A stretch of DNA of 52,702 nt from Bacteroidia bacterium (GTDB lineage Bacteria; Bacteroidota; Bacteroidia; Flavobacteriales_D; Sanyastnellaceae): positions 1-52,702 of the forward strand of contig JAUICJ010000020.1 in NCBI GenBank assembly GCA_030427925.1, given 5' to 3'. The position numbers and the translations under genes were made by a program. The notes beneath the pieces were generated by a model. It ran no database searches. It was given only the letters and a program-made list of their open reading frames with translations, and was not told the DNA's origin. Shown here one piece after another: positions 8,967 to 19,080 of the stretch; position 1 is the first letter of the stretch; each line of letters begins with the position of its first letter.

Positions 8967-9417
8967 CGGCGCCCGTGCAGAGGCACATCGGCTGATAGGC
9001 GGTGCGTTTGATGCGGATGGCCTTGGCTTGCTCGTCGTACGGGAGTGGTCGGGCTTCTGGGCCCTTTCCCGTCTCGACCCAAACCGCATCCGGCCGATAC
9101 CCCATCCGCACCAAGTGGCGTTGAACCGGCCGCGCCGCAACCTGCATCTCAAAGGGCCAAATCAACTTCCCGTTCAATTGGGTGCACGCATACGTGCAGG
9201 CCTCGGCATCCATCGGTCCAAGGGGCGCAACGCCCCAATCGAAGGGCGTGGTTTGGTAAGCCAACCCATCCCGCTCCATCACCTCTTGCGGAGCCACCAA
9301 TGGGCCAAACACCAGCTCCTCTTCCACCTCCGCGATGGCCACGGGCCCTTCTTGGGCGAATCCGCGCCCCAACGTCAGCAACGCCCCTGCCAAAAGCATG
9401 CATTTCGTCCATGTCAT
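8956..9417 (-). CDS. Small exported protein of unknown function, four-cysteine
   Basis: A 153-residue protein I do not recognise. It has a clear signal peptide (TWTKCMLLAGALLTLGRGFA, cut before QEG) and a mature part with two cysteine pairs, ACTYACTQ in the middle and MCLCTG near the C terminus, which could form disulfides or bind a metal. There are no membrane helices after the signal, so it is probably periplasmic. It is transcribed away from the neighbouring unknown gene with 53 AT-rich bases between, and has its own -7 box four bases before the ATG, so it is probably a single-gene unit. Confidence 0.6.
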   Translation of the reverse strand: MTWTKCMLLAGALLTLGRGFAQEGPVAIAEVEEELVFGPLVAPQEVMERDGLAYQTTPFDWGVAPLGPMDAEACTYACTQLNGKLIWPFEMQVAARPVQRHLVRMGYRPDAVWVETGKGPEARPLPYDEQAKAIRIKRTAYQPMCLCTGAVID

Positions 9418-9421
9418 GATA

Positions 9422-9429
9422 TAAATATA
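9422..9429 (-). promoter_or_regulatory. -7 promoter box for the gene at 8956-9417
   Basis: TATATTTA on the minus strand matches TAnnTTTG in all but the last base and ends four bases before the ATG, within a clearly AT-rich 53-base gap in an otherwise GC-rich region. This implies a leaderless or near-leaderless mRNA. Confidence 0.45.
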
Positions 9430-9470
9430 CGACAGAATCGAATATTATCACGACGAAAGCACTTATCAAT

Positions 9471-10040
9471 TCATTCCGTTGCCTCGCTGCTGTTCATGGT
9501 CGACGCCTCGTTCCGGTTGATTTGGAATCCCACTGGCGAGGGCGAATCGGTGGCTTGGGTGTCGAGCTCCCAGTGGGCAAGCGCTTCAAAAAACGCGCCG
9601 ACTACCCGATGAATGCGCGCTTCGTCCCATTCCTCCGCGCCACCGATGCCCAGCACCCGCGTGGCTTCGTCCGACTCGCTGGCAAATTGATCGCACTGCG
9701 GGAATTGGACCCACGCCGCCACGCGGCCATTCGTCAGTTGGGAGAACACGAGCGCGCCGAACTCCTTGTGCAGCACTTGGTCGTTGTTCATGACCTGATT
9801 GAGGGGCGAATCCGGGTTGTATTGGAACGGTGAAGGACGCCGACCCAGGGTCGCAATGACCGATTCCCGGTGCGTGAACACGTCGTTCACTTGCACTTCC
9901 CAAGCCAGGCGTTCTTCCGAACCGATGGCGTTCAAGGTGCGCTGAAGCAACGACCGCACTTCGGGCCAAGCCTGCCGCGCCCCATCCACATCGGCGAGGG
10001 CCGACCGGTATTGCTGAAGTCCTTTCGCGTATCCGTTCAT
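9471..10040 (-). CDS. Hypothetical cytoplasmic protein
   Basis: A 189-residue protein with no signal peptide and no membrane segment, so probably cytoplasmic. The N-terminal half looks helical ([20 protein letters not shown]); a central part reads [10 protein letters not shown], and the C-terminal 30 residues are polar and probably disordered. I recognise no domain. Its ATG overlaps the gmd stop by four bases (ATGA), so it is translated from the gmd transcript. That suggests, without proving, a link to nucleotide-sugar or surface-glycan metabolism. Confidence 0.55.
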   Translation of the reverse strand: MNGYAKGLQQYRSALADVDGARQAWPEVRSLLQRTLNAIGSEERLAWEVQVNDVFTHRESVIATLGRRPSPFQYNPDSPLNQVMNNDQVLHKEFGALVFSQLTNGRVAAWVQFPQCDQFASESDEATRVLGIGGAEEWDEARIHRVVGAFFEALAHWELDTQATDSPSPVGFQINRNEASTMNSSEATE

Positions 10041-11122
10041 TCTTGGGGGATGTAAGTGGTGTGACCGCCGGCCTTGAGCAGCTCATTGCGCTGGAACAGT
10101 TCGATGTCCGAGGCGACCATTTCGCTGCACATCGCTTCAAGGGTCGTGGTGGCTTCCCAGCCCAAAACCCGCTTCGCCTTCGCCGCATTCCCGACCAACA
10201 ATTCGACCTCAGCCGGTCGGAAGTACCGCGGGTCCACCGCCACGAGGGTCCGCCCCGTACTCGTGCACACCCCGATTTCATCGACCCCACTGCCCTGCCA
10301 ATCCAGCACGATGCCCACCTCTGCGAACGCCAGGTTCACGAATTCCCGGATGGCGACCGTCCGGCCGGTGGCGAGCACGTAATCGTCCGGCGTATCCTGT
10401 TGCAGCATGCGCCACATGCCCTCCACGTAATCCCGCGCGTGGCCCCAGTCCCGCTGGGCGTCGAGGTTGCCGAGGTACAGCCGGTCCTGCAGTCCGAGGT
10501 GGATGGCCGCCGCCGCCCGCGTGATTTTCCGCGTGACGAAGGTCTCGCCCCGCCGCGGGCTCTCGTGGTTGAACAGGATGCCGTTCGAGGCGTGGATGCC
10601 GTACGATTCGCGGTAGTTCTTCACAATCCAAAACCCGTACAGCTTAGCGACCCCATATGGACTCCGCGGATAGAAGGGCGTCGTCTCGGACTGCGGCACC
10701 TCCTGCACCAGCCCATAGAGCTCCGACGTGGACGCTTGGTAAAACCGCACGTCCCGCTCCATGCCGAGGATGCGGATGGCCTCGAGGATGCGCAAGGTGC
10801 CGATGCCGTCCGCGTTCGCCGTGTATTCCGGCGTGTCAAAGCTGACCTTGACGTGGCTCATCGCCGCGAGGTTGTAGATTTCATCCGGTTTGACCTCCTG
10901 GATGATGCGAATGAGGTTCGTGGAATCCGTCAAGTCCCCATAATGCAACCGAAAGCGCACCCCTGCGGTGTGTAAATCTTGGTAGATGTGGTCGATGCGG
11001 TCGGTGTTGAACTGAGACGCCCGGCGCTTGATGCCGTGCACCTCATATCCTTTTTCCAACAGCAATTCCGCCAAATAAGAGCCATCTTGGCCTGTAATTC
11101 CGGTAATCAGCGCACGCTTCAT
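10037..11122 (-). CDS. gmd: GDP-mannose 4,6-dehydratase
   Basis: A 361-residue short-chain dehydrogenase of the extended type that converts GDP-D-mannose to GDP-4-keto-6-deoxy-D-mannose, the first step to GDP-L-fucose. The NADP-binding motif [14 protein letters not shown] is at the N terminus, followed by STSELYG and the catalytic YGVAK; all are typical of Gmd. I set the start at ATG 11122, just before [10 protein letters not shown]; the frame is open upstream without any conserved residues. An AAAAGGA lies a few bases upstream of this start, one of the few SD-like sites in the window. The next enzyme, GDP-L-fucose synthase, is not adjacent but lies at 37683-38624. Confidence 0.95.
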   Translation of the reverse strand: MKRALITGITGQDGSYLAELLLEKGYEVHGIKRRASQFNTDRIDHIYQDLHTAGVRFRLHYGDLTDSTNLIRIIQEVKPDEIYNLAAMSHVKVSFDTPEYTANADGIGTLRILEAIRILGMERDVRFYQASTSELYGLVQEVPQSETTPFYPRSPYGVAKLYGFWIVKNYRESYGIHASNGILFNHESPRRGETFVTRKITRAAAAIHLGLQDRLYLGNLDAQRDWGHARDYVEGMWRMLQQDTPDDYVLATGRTVAIREFVNLAFAEVGIVLDWQGSGVDEIGVCTSTGRTLVAVDPRYFRPAEVELLVGNAAKAKRVLGWEATTTLEAMCSEMVASDIELFQRNELLKAGGHTTYIPQE

Positions 11123-11194
11123 GAAATGTCCTTTTGCAAATGGATAGGGGGTTCCCCAACCTTGCAAGTTAGGCAATCTGCGCGGGTTGAATGC

Positions 11195-13093
11195 TCATGA
11201 ACTGCTGATGAGTTCTTGGTTCTCGACCAAATTCCGATACAACCCTCCAGCCGCCATCAGTTCCTCGTGCGTGCCCTCTTCGGCCACCGCCCCGTCGCTC
11301 AGCACGGCGATGCGGTCGGCGTGGCGGATCGTGGACAAACGGTGGGCGATGACCAGGCTCGACCGGCCGGTCATGAGGCGCTCCAGTGCGATTTGGACTT
11401 CCTTCTCGGACGCGGTGTCCAGCGCGCTCGTGGCTTCGTCGAGGAGGAGCAAATCCGGATCGCGGAGGATGGCCCGTGCAATGGCGATGCGCTGGCGCTG
11501 TCCGCCACTGAGTTGCACGCCGCGGTCGCCAACAAGTGTGCCGTAGCCCTCTGGGAAGCCGAGGATGAAGTCGTGCGCATTCGCCTGCTGCGCCGCGGCT
11601 TCGATTTCAGCATCCGTGGCCCCGGGCTTGCCATAAGCGATGTTCGATCGGATGTCCCCGCCGAAGAGGATCACCTCCTGAGGAACGTACGCGATGCGCA
11701 GCCGGTACCCGGTGAGCGGGTATTCCGAGAGGGGCTTTCCGTCCACGGAGATCGTCCCCTCGGTGGGTTCGTGGAAGCGCAGCAGGAGGGAGGCGATGGT
11801 GGACTTGCCCGCACCCGATGGGCCGACCAGGGCGACCTGTTCGCCCGCCGCGATGCGCAAGTTCAGGTCGCGCAGCACCGGAACGTCCGAACGGTTCGGG
11901 TAGTGGAACGCCACGTGATCAAAGACCACTTCGCCCTTCATTTTCGGCAGGGATGCCGGTTGCAGCCAATCCCGCGCAGCCGACTCCAAATCGCTCGGGT
12001 GCTCCGGCTCGCTTCCGGTGGCCGGCAGCTCCGTCGCCGTTCGGACGGGTTCCCGCTCCTCGTGCAGCAAATCCATCAACGTGTCGATGGCCCCCAACCC
12101 CCGCTGCAGTGCGCTGAATTGCGCCGCCAGCCCGCCGATCGAGCCCGCCACCAAGCCCGTCATGAGCAGGAAGGTGAAGAAGTGCTCCGACGCCAGACCG
12201 CCTTGCGCCATCAAATCCGCCCCGCGGAAGATCACGAGCGTGATGGCCCCGAAGATGAACAGGATGATGAACGACGCAAAGGCCCCGCGCCAAATTGCCC
12301 CGCGCATCGCCAACGTCCGAATTTCCCGAATGCTCGCCAGGTAACGCAGGATTTCAAGCGCCTCGTTGGCAAAGCTCTTGACGCTCACCATGCCGGTCAG
12401 CGATTCTTGGACCACGCCGTTCGACGTGGCGACTTGGTCTTGCGTCCGCTTCGACAGCTTGCGGATGAACCGGCCAAACCCAATGGCCGCCAAAATCATG
12501 ACCGGCAGCGTCCCCAACATCAGCAGGGTCAGGTGGACCGAGAAGTAGAGGAGGGCGGCGATGCCCCCGATGACGATGATGATTTGGCGCAGCAATTCCG
12601 CCAACGTGGTGGTGAACACATCTTGAACCGCGGTCACGTCTGCTGAAATGCGGCTGTTCAAATCGCCCACGCTGTGCGTGTCGTAGTAGGACATCGGCAG
12701 GCTCACCACCGCCTGGAACGCATCGCGCCGCATCGCGAGCATCATGTTCTCGGTCATGTGGGCGAACAAGTAAACGCGGATGAAACTGAGCACGGCTTGC
12801 ACGCCGAGGATGGCCAAAATCGCCCAGCCAATGGCCTGCAAGTCCCCCATGTCAATGCCCAACCCGCCCAACATGTCCGGCCCTGCCGCCGCCTCCCCAC
12901 TGACGCCCACGCCACCGAGTTGGCCCCACATCCGGGTGACGAACAGCGTCAGGACGCTGCTGATGGAAATGATGAGGATGCCGACGGCGTACCCCCACGC
13001 ATAGGGTCGGAGGTAGCGGCCGACGCGCTTGACCCGCGACCAGTTCTTCCATTCGAACTTCTTGCCATCGGAATCGGGTTGTTGCCTTGCCAT
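11195..13093 (-). CDS. ABC exporter, MsbA-like (fused membrane and ATPase domains)
   Basis: A 632-residue half-transporter. Residues about 30-330 form the six-helix transmembrane domain; residues about 388-625 form the ATPase with Walker A GPSGAGKST (424-432), signature LSGGQRQR (528-535), Walker B LLLLDE (548-553) and the H-loop IAHRLST. It works as a homodimer in the inner membrane. Lipid A-core export is the usual role of close relatives, but peptide or drug export cannot be excluded. Residues about 345-385 form a longer than usual linker. It begins with its own promoter and is divergent from rpmH. Confidence 0.9.
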   Translation of the reverse strand: MARQQPDSDGKKFEWKNWSRVKRVGRYLRPYAWGYAVGILIISISSVLTLFVTRMWGQLGGVGVSGEAAAGPDMLGGLGIDMGDLQAIGWAILAILGVQAVLSFIRVYLFAHMTENMMLAMRRDAFQAVVSLPMSYYDTHSVGDLNSRISADVTAVQDVFTTTLAELLRQIIIVIGGIAALLYFSVHLTLLMLGTLPVMILAAIGFGRFIRKLSKRTQDQVATSNGVVQESLTGMVSVKSFANEALEILRYLASIREIRTLAMRGAIWRGAFASFIILFIFGAITLVIFRGADLMAQGGLASEHFFTFLLMTGLVAGSIGGLAAQFSALQRGLGAIDTLMDLLHEEREPVRTATELPATGSEPEHPSDLESAARDWLQPASLPKMKGEVVFDHVAFHYPNRSDVPVLRDLNLRIAAGEQVALVGPSGAGKSTIASLLLRFHEPTEGTISVDGKPLSEYPLTGYRLRIAYVPQEVILFGGDIRSNIAYGKPGATDAEIEAAAQQANAHDFILGFPEGYGTLVGDRGVQLSGGQRQRIAIARAILRDPDLLLLDEATSALDTASEKEVQIALERLMTGRSSLVIAHRLSTIRHADRIAVLSDGAVAEEGTHEELMAAGGLYRNLVENQELISSS

Positions 13094-13097
13094 GGTA

Positions 13098-13105
13098 CAA
13101 AATTA
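13098..13105 (-). promoter_or_regulatory. -7 promoter box of the MsbA-like gene
   Basis: TAATTTTG on the minus strand is an exact TAnnTTTG match ending four bases before the ATG, so transcription should start at or next to the start codon. No good TTG -33 element is visible upstream. Confidence 0.6.
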
Positions 13106-13189
13106 GGCGACCTTTACAGCTCCTGAACGCGCGCTTGCAGCCGAATTTCCCCCGACATCGAAGGGGGAAAAGAAATTCACAGTCGGGTT

Positions 13190-13220
13190 TTGGTATTCGT
13201 GAAAACTTCGTCTATCTTTG
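13190..13220 (+). promoter_or_regulatory. rpmH promoter
   Basis: TTG (13190-13192) and TATCTTTG (13213-13220) are spaced by 20 bases, a textbook Bacteroidota housekeeping promoter. The predicted start lies about 44 bases before the rpmH ATG, so this gene, unlike many in the window, has a true leader. Confidence 0.75.
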
Positions 13221-13269
13221 CCCTCCCGAAAACGGAAAAAAACGCCGTGGCCGGTAGAAACAGCTCGAT

Positions 13270-13437
13270 ATGAAAAGGACATTCCAGCCCTCCGTACGGA
13301 AACGCCGCAACAAGCATGGCTTCCGCAAGCGCATGGCCTCTGCCAACGGCCGCAACGTATTGGCTTCACGTCGCCGCAAGGGCCGCAAGAAGCTCACGGT
13401 GAGCAGCGAGCGCCGCCACAAAGGCATCGAGCGTTAA
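13270..13437 (+). CDS. rpmH: 50S ribosomal protein L34
   Basis: A 55-residue, extremely basic protein beginning [20 protein letters not shown], which is unmistakably L34 of the large ribosomal subunit. The length is slightly above the usual 44-53, because of the C-terminal extension [14 protein letters not shown], which is common in Bacteroidota. It has its own promoter and is followed by a strong terminator, so it is a single-gene unit. The usual neighbours of rpmH (rnpA, yidD, dnaA) are not here; yidD lies alone at 48297. Confidence 0.97.
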   Translation: MKRTFQPSVRKRRNKHGFRKRMASANGRNVLASRRRKGRKKLTVSSERRHKGIER

Positions 13438-13485
13438 GACTGCCCGGGGCTTCACGCTCCACCGGCATTGAACACGACCAACCTG

Positions 13486-13517
13486 AAAAAAGGGACCCGA
13501 AACCGGGTCCCTTTTTT
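13486..13517 (+). terminator. Rho-independent terminator after rpmH
   Basis: A perfect 14-base stem: AAAAAAGGGACCCG pairs with CGGGTCCCTTTTTT around an AAAC loop. The A-tract and T-tract make it potentially bidirectional. Confidence 0.9.
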
Positions 13518-13563
13518 CGTGCGCCGAGCCCAGGGATTGGATTTGAAAAAAAATCGCAGCCTT

Positions 13564-13618
13564 GGATAATAAAAACGGGCGAGGTGAGTTACCATCACGC
13601 CGCAACGTCACCTTATCC
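13564..13618. repeat. Interrupted inverted repeat upstream of the macroglobulin gene
   Basis: The right arm TCACCTTATCC (13608-13618) is complementary to GGATAA (13564-13569) plus GGTGA (13583-13587), with about 13 bases bulged between the two left parts. It lies between the rpmH terminator and the macroglobulin ATG and could be a leader structure or an operator. The pairing is short, so it may be chance. Confidence 0.3.
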
Positions 13619-13632
13619 ATTCGCCTGCTTTG

Positions 13633-16600
13633 ATGAGAACCTTCCCTTTTTCCCTGCCCCTGATCGGTGGGCTGTTTTTTTTGTTGATTTCTTGCACCGA
13701 AACCGGGAGGGAGCTGAAGGACATGGATCCGGCGGCACACGCGTATGTCCTGGAGCACAGCGCCGGCATCGTGTCGGCGAGCAGCGAAGTGGTGGTGCGG
13801 CTGGCGGAAGATTTGGCCATCGGCATTGAACCGGGAACGGAATTGGAGGAGGAGGTGTTCACGTTCCGGCCTGCCGTCAACGGAAAGGTGGTTTGGAAGT
13901 CGAGCAACGCGTTGGCGTTTTTGCCGGACGAACCCTTGGCGTCGGGAACGCTGTATGAGGTGACGTTCCATTTGGGGAAGTTGAAGGAGGTTCCAGCGGT
14001 GTTTCGGGATTTGGCCTTCAATGTGCAGACGATTGAGCAGGGCTTCGAACTGCGCGAATTCCGCTTGAACCCTTATTCCCAAGCGGATTTCACGTGGAAC
14101 CGGCTGCAGGCCACCCTCATCGCAAACGACGTCAGTTCGATCGATGAGGTGTCGAAGCGGATTGCCTTGGAAGGCATCGCAAGCGACCGCATTCAGTGGG
14201 AAAGCGATGCTGGCGCGAAGGTGTTTACGGTGAACGTGGACTCGATGCAGCGGGTGGCGGAGGAACAGGTTTTCGTGGTGACGGACCGCGGCGAGCCCTT
14301 GGATACGCTGGTCTTGCCGTCGATCAGCGATTTCCGAATGCTGGACCAATTGGCCGTTCAGTTGCCGAACCAGGAGCTCCGCCTCTTTTTCTCGAGCCCC
14401 GTAGCCAGCCGGCAGCGCTTCGATGGCATGTTCCAAATCAACGGAGTCGACGTGGAAGACGTGGAGGTCAGTGGAACCCTCGTGACGCTGCGCCCGGCCG
14501 AGCCGATTGTGGGGGACGTGGCCTACCGGGTGGCCCAGGGCCTCCGCAGTTCGCGGGGTGAGGCGCTCAGCATGGACTGGAACGGGCGCGCGTTTTTCAA
14601 TGCGGAGAAGCCGGCCGTGCGCTTCGCCTCGTCAGGGAACATCGTGGCGGGCACGGGCGATGCGGTGGTGCCCATTGCGGCCGTGAACCTGCGCGCCGTG
14701 GACGTCCGCGTCTACCAGATTTACGAAAACAACGTTCACCAGTTCTTCCAGGCCAATGCCATCGGTGGGGACGACGCCCTGCGCAGCGTGGCCCGGCCCA
14801 TTGCGGAACGGAGGCTCGAATTGGACGGCATGGAAGGTGGCCGATGGGAAAATTTCGGATTGGATTTGGACCAAATCGTGGAACGGGAGCCCGGCGCGAT
14901 CTACCGATTGGAACTCGGCTTCCGCCCATCCTATAGCCTGTACCCGTGCACCGAGGTCCCTGAAGACCCCGAGGTCGACGCCCCCAATCCGGATCGCTTC
15001 GACGAGGATTACTGGGATCCTTGGCGCGTGCCAGGCTATCGGTACAGCGAGCGCGACAACCCGTGCCACGTCAGTTATTACACTGCGGACAGAAAGGTGC
15101 GCAAGAACGTGCTCGTTTCCGATGTCGGACTCATCGTGAAAAGCGGGGGCGAGGCGTGGTACGTCTACGTGACCGACCTCAGTTCGGGAGCGCCTCAAGC
15201 CGGGGCCCAAGTGGAGTTCCGCAACTACCAAGGCCAGCAGATGGCCCGCGCCACCACCGACGCCACGGGCAAGGCGACCCTGCCCCTCGACGGCACCCCC
15301 TTCCTCGCCATCGCCACCATCGGGGAACAAAAAGCCTACCTGAAATTGGAACGCGGAGCGAGTTTGTCCGTTTCCGCTTTCGAAGTCGGGGGCGAGCAAG
15401 TCGAAGATGGCATCCAGGGGTTTCTGTATGCGGAGCGCGGGATTTGGCACCCAGGCGATTCGATTCACCTCGATGCCATCCTCGACGATTCCGCGAACCC
15501 GCTTCCGCCGGACCACCCCCTCGTGCTCAACGTCTATTCCCCGTCGAATCAACTCATTCAACGCAAGGTCCTGACCCGCGGGACGGGCAGCATCTTCAAC
15601 TTGGGATTCTTCCTCGACCAGGACGTGGCCACCGGCCGCTACCGGGCCGAGTTGGTCGTCGGTTCGAAGGCATTCAGCAAATCCCTGTCCGTCGAATCCA
15701 TCCAGCCGAACCGATTGGATGTGCGGTTGGAAGCGGTGGAGGCGGGCATGCTCGAGGTGAAAAACCAGGGCGCCGTTGCGCGGTTGAGCGCGGAGTGGTT
15801 GACGGGCGCCAAGGCTCCGCACCTGCGCTACGAAATCAAGGGCGCGCTCGTTCGCGATGCCCAAGCGTTCAAGGAGGCTTGGCCGCGCTACGCGTTCTTC
15901 AATGACTTGCAGGAAGTGAGCCAGTTGGGGGATGAGGTGTTGGCCGAGGGCGAGTTGAATGGTTTGGGCCAAACCATCGCCACCTTGAAACTCGGCAACC
16001 TGGATGCCCAACCGGGTCCGTTGCGGTTCAAGAGCTACACCCGCGTGTACGAACCGAGCGGCCGGTTCAGTGTGGCGACGCATGCGCTTCCGTTGCACCC
16101 GCACGCCGCGTACGTCGGCATCCAAGCCCCGGAGGAAGGCGAGCAGGGTTGGCTGAATACGAACGAATCGCACGATTTCGGACTGGTTCGAGTGGATCCC
16201 CAAGGCCGACTGGCCCCGGGCCGGGTGAAGGTGGACGTGTACGGGCTGACCTGGAACTGGTGGTGGAGCCGGCGCAACGGCCAATCCACGTACTTGAATT
16301 CCGACGCGATCCGCTTGCTTTCGTCGCAAGAAATTCAGCTCACGAGCGGCCAAGGGCGCGCGGGCATCGAAGTGAAGGATGCGGACTGGGGCCGGGTGTT
16401 GGTGGTGGTGACGGATTTGGAAGGCAGCCACCAGGCGACGGCGTACAGCTACTTTGATTGGTCCAATGACCGCGACCGTTCGGAGCGCGCGAGCGAGGAA
16501 GGAGCCGGCGTCATTGCCATCACCCTCGACAAGGAGCGCTACGAAGTGGGTGAAACGGTCACGCTCAAGGTGCCCAGTGCGGCCGGCGGGCGGTTGCTCC

Positions 16601-19080
16601 TGAGCTTGGAGAATGGCCGGGATCAGGTTTGGGACCAACTCATCGAGACCGATCAGGGGACGACCACCGTCCGCTTCCCGCTCACGGCGGAAATGTCCCC
16701 GACGATCTACGCCCACGCGATGATCATCCAGCCCTTCGACGGAAAAGCGAACGACCTGCCCCTTCGGCTCTACGGCATTTCCCCGATCGAAGTGGTCGAC
16801 CCCGACCGCCGGCTCGAAGTGGAGGTGTCGGTGCCCGAAGAAGTCAAGCCCAACACGACCCTCGAAGTGTCGGTGAGCGAGCGCTCAGGCGCCCCGATGG
16901 AATACACGTTGGCGGTGGTCGACGAAGGCTTGCTGGGCCTCACGAACTTCAAAACCCCGGACCCGCATGCGGCCTTCAGCAAGCGGCAGGCGCTGGGGGT
17001 TCGGACATGGGACGTGTACGAATGGGTCATGAACGCGTTCGGCGGGCGGCTCGAGCGGGTGCTCGCGGTGGGCGGCGACGCGGCCTTGCTGCGCGAGCAG
17101 GAGGACAATTCGGACCGTTTCAAGTCGGTGGTGGCGCATTTGGGCCCCTTCACGCTGGATGCAGGGAAGCAGCGGACGCACCAAATCCCGATTCAGAATT
17201 ACCTCGGCAACGTCCGCGTGATGGTCGTCGCAGCGAACGCCGACCGCGCCGTCGGCAGCGCCCACGCGAACGTCCGGGTGAAACAAGACCTGATGGCGCA
17301 ACTGACGGTTCCGCGCCAGCTGGCGCCCGAGGAAACGGTGGTGGTGCCCGTGACGGTGTTCGCCATGCGCGATGGACTGGGGACCGTGGACGTGCAGGTC
17401 AAATCGAACGACCTCGTGGAATTCGAATCCGATGAGCAGCGCGTGACGTTCCGCGAGGAGGGCCAGCAGACCCTGTACTTCCGAGGGAAGGTCCGCCGCG
17501 CGGTGGGCACGGCCACCTTCACGGCCACGGCGCGGTCCGCTCGTTTGACCAGCACGGACGAGCAACGCGTGGTGGTCCGTCATCCGCTGGCGCGGGAACA
17601 CGCGAGCACGACCACGTTCCTCGATGCGGAGCCGCTTGAATTGCAACTCACGCCGATGGGCATTCCGACGAGCAACACCGCCGTTGTTGAAATCAGCCAA
17701 CTCCCGAGCCTCCGGCTGACCGAGCGCATCGAGTACCTGATGGGCTACCCGCACGGATGCACCGAGCAAATCACGTCCCGCGCCTTTGCCCAACTGTACG
17801 TGGGCGACTGGATTGAACTCGATGCGGCGCACGCTTCGGCCGCTCGTGAGCACGTAGTGGCGGCGATGAATGCGTTGCGGACGCGGCAACTGCCCGATGG
17901 GGGGTTTCGGTATTGGCCTTCGAGCACGTCGGCGCACGAATGGGCTTCCACGTACGTGGGTCATTTCTTGGTCATGGCGGAGCAGCGCGGGTTTGACTTG
18001 CCCGTGGGCATGTTGAAGTCGCACCTGAGCCATGAGCGGAAGGCGGCGCGCAACTGGACGGCGAGTGAAGGCAGCAGCGATCAGGCGCAAGCTTACCGGC
18101 TTTACGTTCTTGCTTTGGCCCACCAGCCTGAACTCGGGGCGATGACCCGGTTGATGAACCGCTCAGCGTTGTCGAACCGCGCGCGGTTCACCCTTGCGGC
18201 TGCGTATGCGGCGGCGGGGGAAGTGCGGTGGGCCCAGGAATTGCTGGGCGCCTGCACGCTACCCGGTGGGGCGAACCGATTTGGCTACGCCACGTTCGGC
18301 AGTCCCGTGCGGGATTTGGCGATGTGGGTCGATGCGCTGCATCGCTGTGGGCGGCGGGATGAGGCGGTGCGACTGGGGCTGGATTTGGCAGAGGCGCTGG
18401 GGACGGGTTGGCGATCCACCCAGGAAATCGCCTTTGGATTGAACGTGCTCAGCGAGGTATTCGAACCCCAGCCCGACGCGGTGCTCGACGTGGAAGTCGG
18501 TCTGGGAGGAACCTCGCAGCGGTACGTGAGCGATCGGCGCATCGTGGAGGTGCCGGTGCCCGATGCGGACCGAGTGCAATCGCTGAGCGTTCGGTGCAGC
18601 GGGGGCTGTTTCGTGACCGTGACCCGAAGCGGGGTGCCGGTCTACGGGGAGGAATCGGCGCGGCAATCGGGCCTGGAGATGGTGGTGACGTACTTCGATG
18701 CCAACGGCAATCCGATGGACCCGAGTTCGGTGCGCGTGGGTTCGACGATGCGCGTTCGGATGCGGGTCAAGCGGACGAAGGTCGGGGACGATTTCGAGCG
18801 CTTGGCTTGTACGGTGCCGCTTGCCGATGGGTGGGAGGTGACGAATACGCGGTTGAGTGGGGGAGCTGGGAATGGTGGGGTGGAACACGAGGATTTCCGG
18901 GATGATCGGGTGTTGACGTACTTCGATTTGGCCTACGGCAACGTGCGCGAGCTGGAATTTGAACTCATTGCAACGTATCCGGGTCGGTTCTATTTGCCCG
19001 GGGTGCGCGTTGAGGGCATGTACGATTTGGGAATGCAAGCGGTTGAAGCGGGGTCATGGGTCGTCGTTCGCGAAAACTGA
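13633..19080 (+). CDS. Bacterial alpha-2-macroglobulin lipoprotein (YfhM type)
   Basis: An 1815-residue periplasmic protease-trapping protein. A lipoprotein signal (FFLLISC) begins the protein, and repeated macroglobulin beta-sandwich domains follow. The thioester motif GCTEQ is intact (C1376-Q1379), followed by the all-helical thioester domain and a final receptor-binding-like beta domain. In the family, a protease cuts the bait region, the thioester is exposed and the attacker is covalently trapped. ATG 13633 is preceded by an in-frame TTG giving only one more residue. Its last 25 bases overlap the penicillin-binding protein 1C gene; this pairing is widely conserved, and the protein is thought to guard the envelope while PBP1C repairs the wall. 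Confidence 0.93.
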   Translation: MRTFPFSLPLIGGLFFLLISCTETGRELKDMDPAAHAYVLEHSAGIVSASSEVVVRLAEDLAIGIEPGTELEEEVFTFRPAVNGKVVWKSSNALAFLPDEPLASGTLYEVTFHLGKLKEVPAVFRDLAFNVQTIEQGFELREFRLNPYSQADFTWNRLQATLIANDVSSIDEVSKRIALEGIASDRIQWESDAGAKVFTVNVDSMQRVAEEQVFVVTDRGEPLDTLVLPSISDFRMLDQLAVQLPNQELRLFFSSPVASRQRFDGMFQINGVDVEDVEVSGTLVTLRPAEPIVGDVAYRVAQGLRSSRGEALSMDWNGRAFFNAEKPAVRFASSGNIVAGTGDAVVPIAAVNLRAVDVRVYQIYENNVHQFFQANAIGGDDALRSVARPIAERRLELDGMEGGRWENFGLDLDQIVEREPGAIYRLELGFRPSYSLYPCTEVPEDPEVDAPNPDRFDEDYWDPWRVPGYRYSERDNPCHVSYYTADRKVRKNVLVSDVGLIVKSGGEAWYVYVTDLSSGAPQAGAQVEFRNYQGQQMARATTDATGKATLPLDGTPFLAIATIGEQKAYLKLERGASLSVSAFEVGGEQVEDGIQGFLYAERGIWHPGDSIHLDAILDDSANPLPPDHPLVLNVYSPSNQLIQRKVLTRGTGSIFNLGFFLDQDVATGRYRAELVVGSKAFSKSLSVESIQPNRLDVRLEAVEAGMLEVKNQGAVARLSAEWLTGAKAPHLRYEIKGALVRDAQAFKEAWPRYAFFNDLQEVSQLGDEVLAEGELNGLGQTIATLKLGNLDAQPGPLRFKSYTRVYEPSGRFSVATHALPLHPHAAYVGIQAPEEGEQGWLNTNESHDFGLVRVDPQGRLAPGRVKVDVYGLTWNWWWSRRNGQSTYLNSDAIRLLSSQEIQLTSGQGRAGIEVKDADWGRVLVVVTDLEGSHQATAYSYFDWSNDRDRSERASEEGAGVIAITLDKERYEVGETVTLKVPSAAGGRLLLSLENGRDQVWDQLIETDQGTTTVRFPLTAEMSPTIYAHAMIIQPFDGKANDLPLRLYGISPIEVVDPDRRLEVEVSVPEEVKPNTTLEVSVSERSGAPMEYTLAVVDEGLLGLTNFKTPDPHAAFSKRQALGVRTWDVYEWVMNAFGGRLERVLAVGGDAALLREQEDNSDRFKSVVAHLGPFTLDAGKQRTHQIPIQNYLGNVRVMVVAANADRAVGSAHANVRVKQDLMAQLTVPRQLAPEETVVVPVTVFAMRDGLGTVDVQVKSNDLVEFESDEQRVTFREEGQQTLYFRGKVRRAVGTATFTATARSARLTSTDEQRVVVRHPLAREHASTTTFLDAEPLELQLTPMGIPTSNTAVVEISQLPSLRLTERIEYLMGYPHGCTEQITSRAFAQLYVGDWIELDAAHASAAREHVVAAMNALRTRQLPDGGFRYWPSSTSAHEWASTYVGHFLVMAEQRGFDLPVGMLKSHLSHERKAARNWTASEGSSDQAQAYRLYVLALAHQPELGAMTRLMNRSALSNRARFTLAAAYAAAGEVRWAQELLGACTLPGGANRFGYATFGSPVRDLAMWVDALHRCGRRDEAVRLGLDLAEALGTGWRSTQEIAFGLNVLSEVFEPQPDAVLDVEVGLGGTSQRYVSDRRIVEVPVPDADRVQSLSVRCSGGCFVTVTRSGVPVYGEESARQSGLEMVVTYFDANGNPMDPSSVRVGSTMRVRMRVKRTKVGDDFERLACTVPLADGWEVTNTRLSGGAGNGGVEHEDFRDDRVLTYFDLAYGNVRELEFELIATYPGRFYLPGVRVEGMYDLGMQAVEAGSWVVVREN

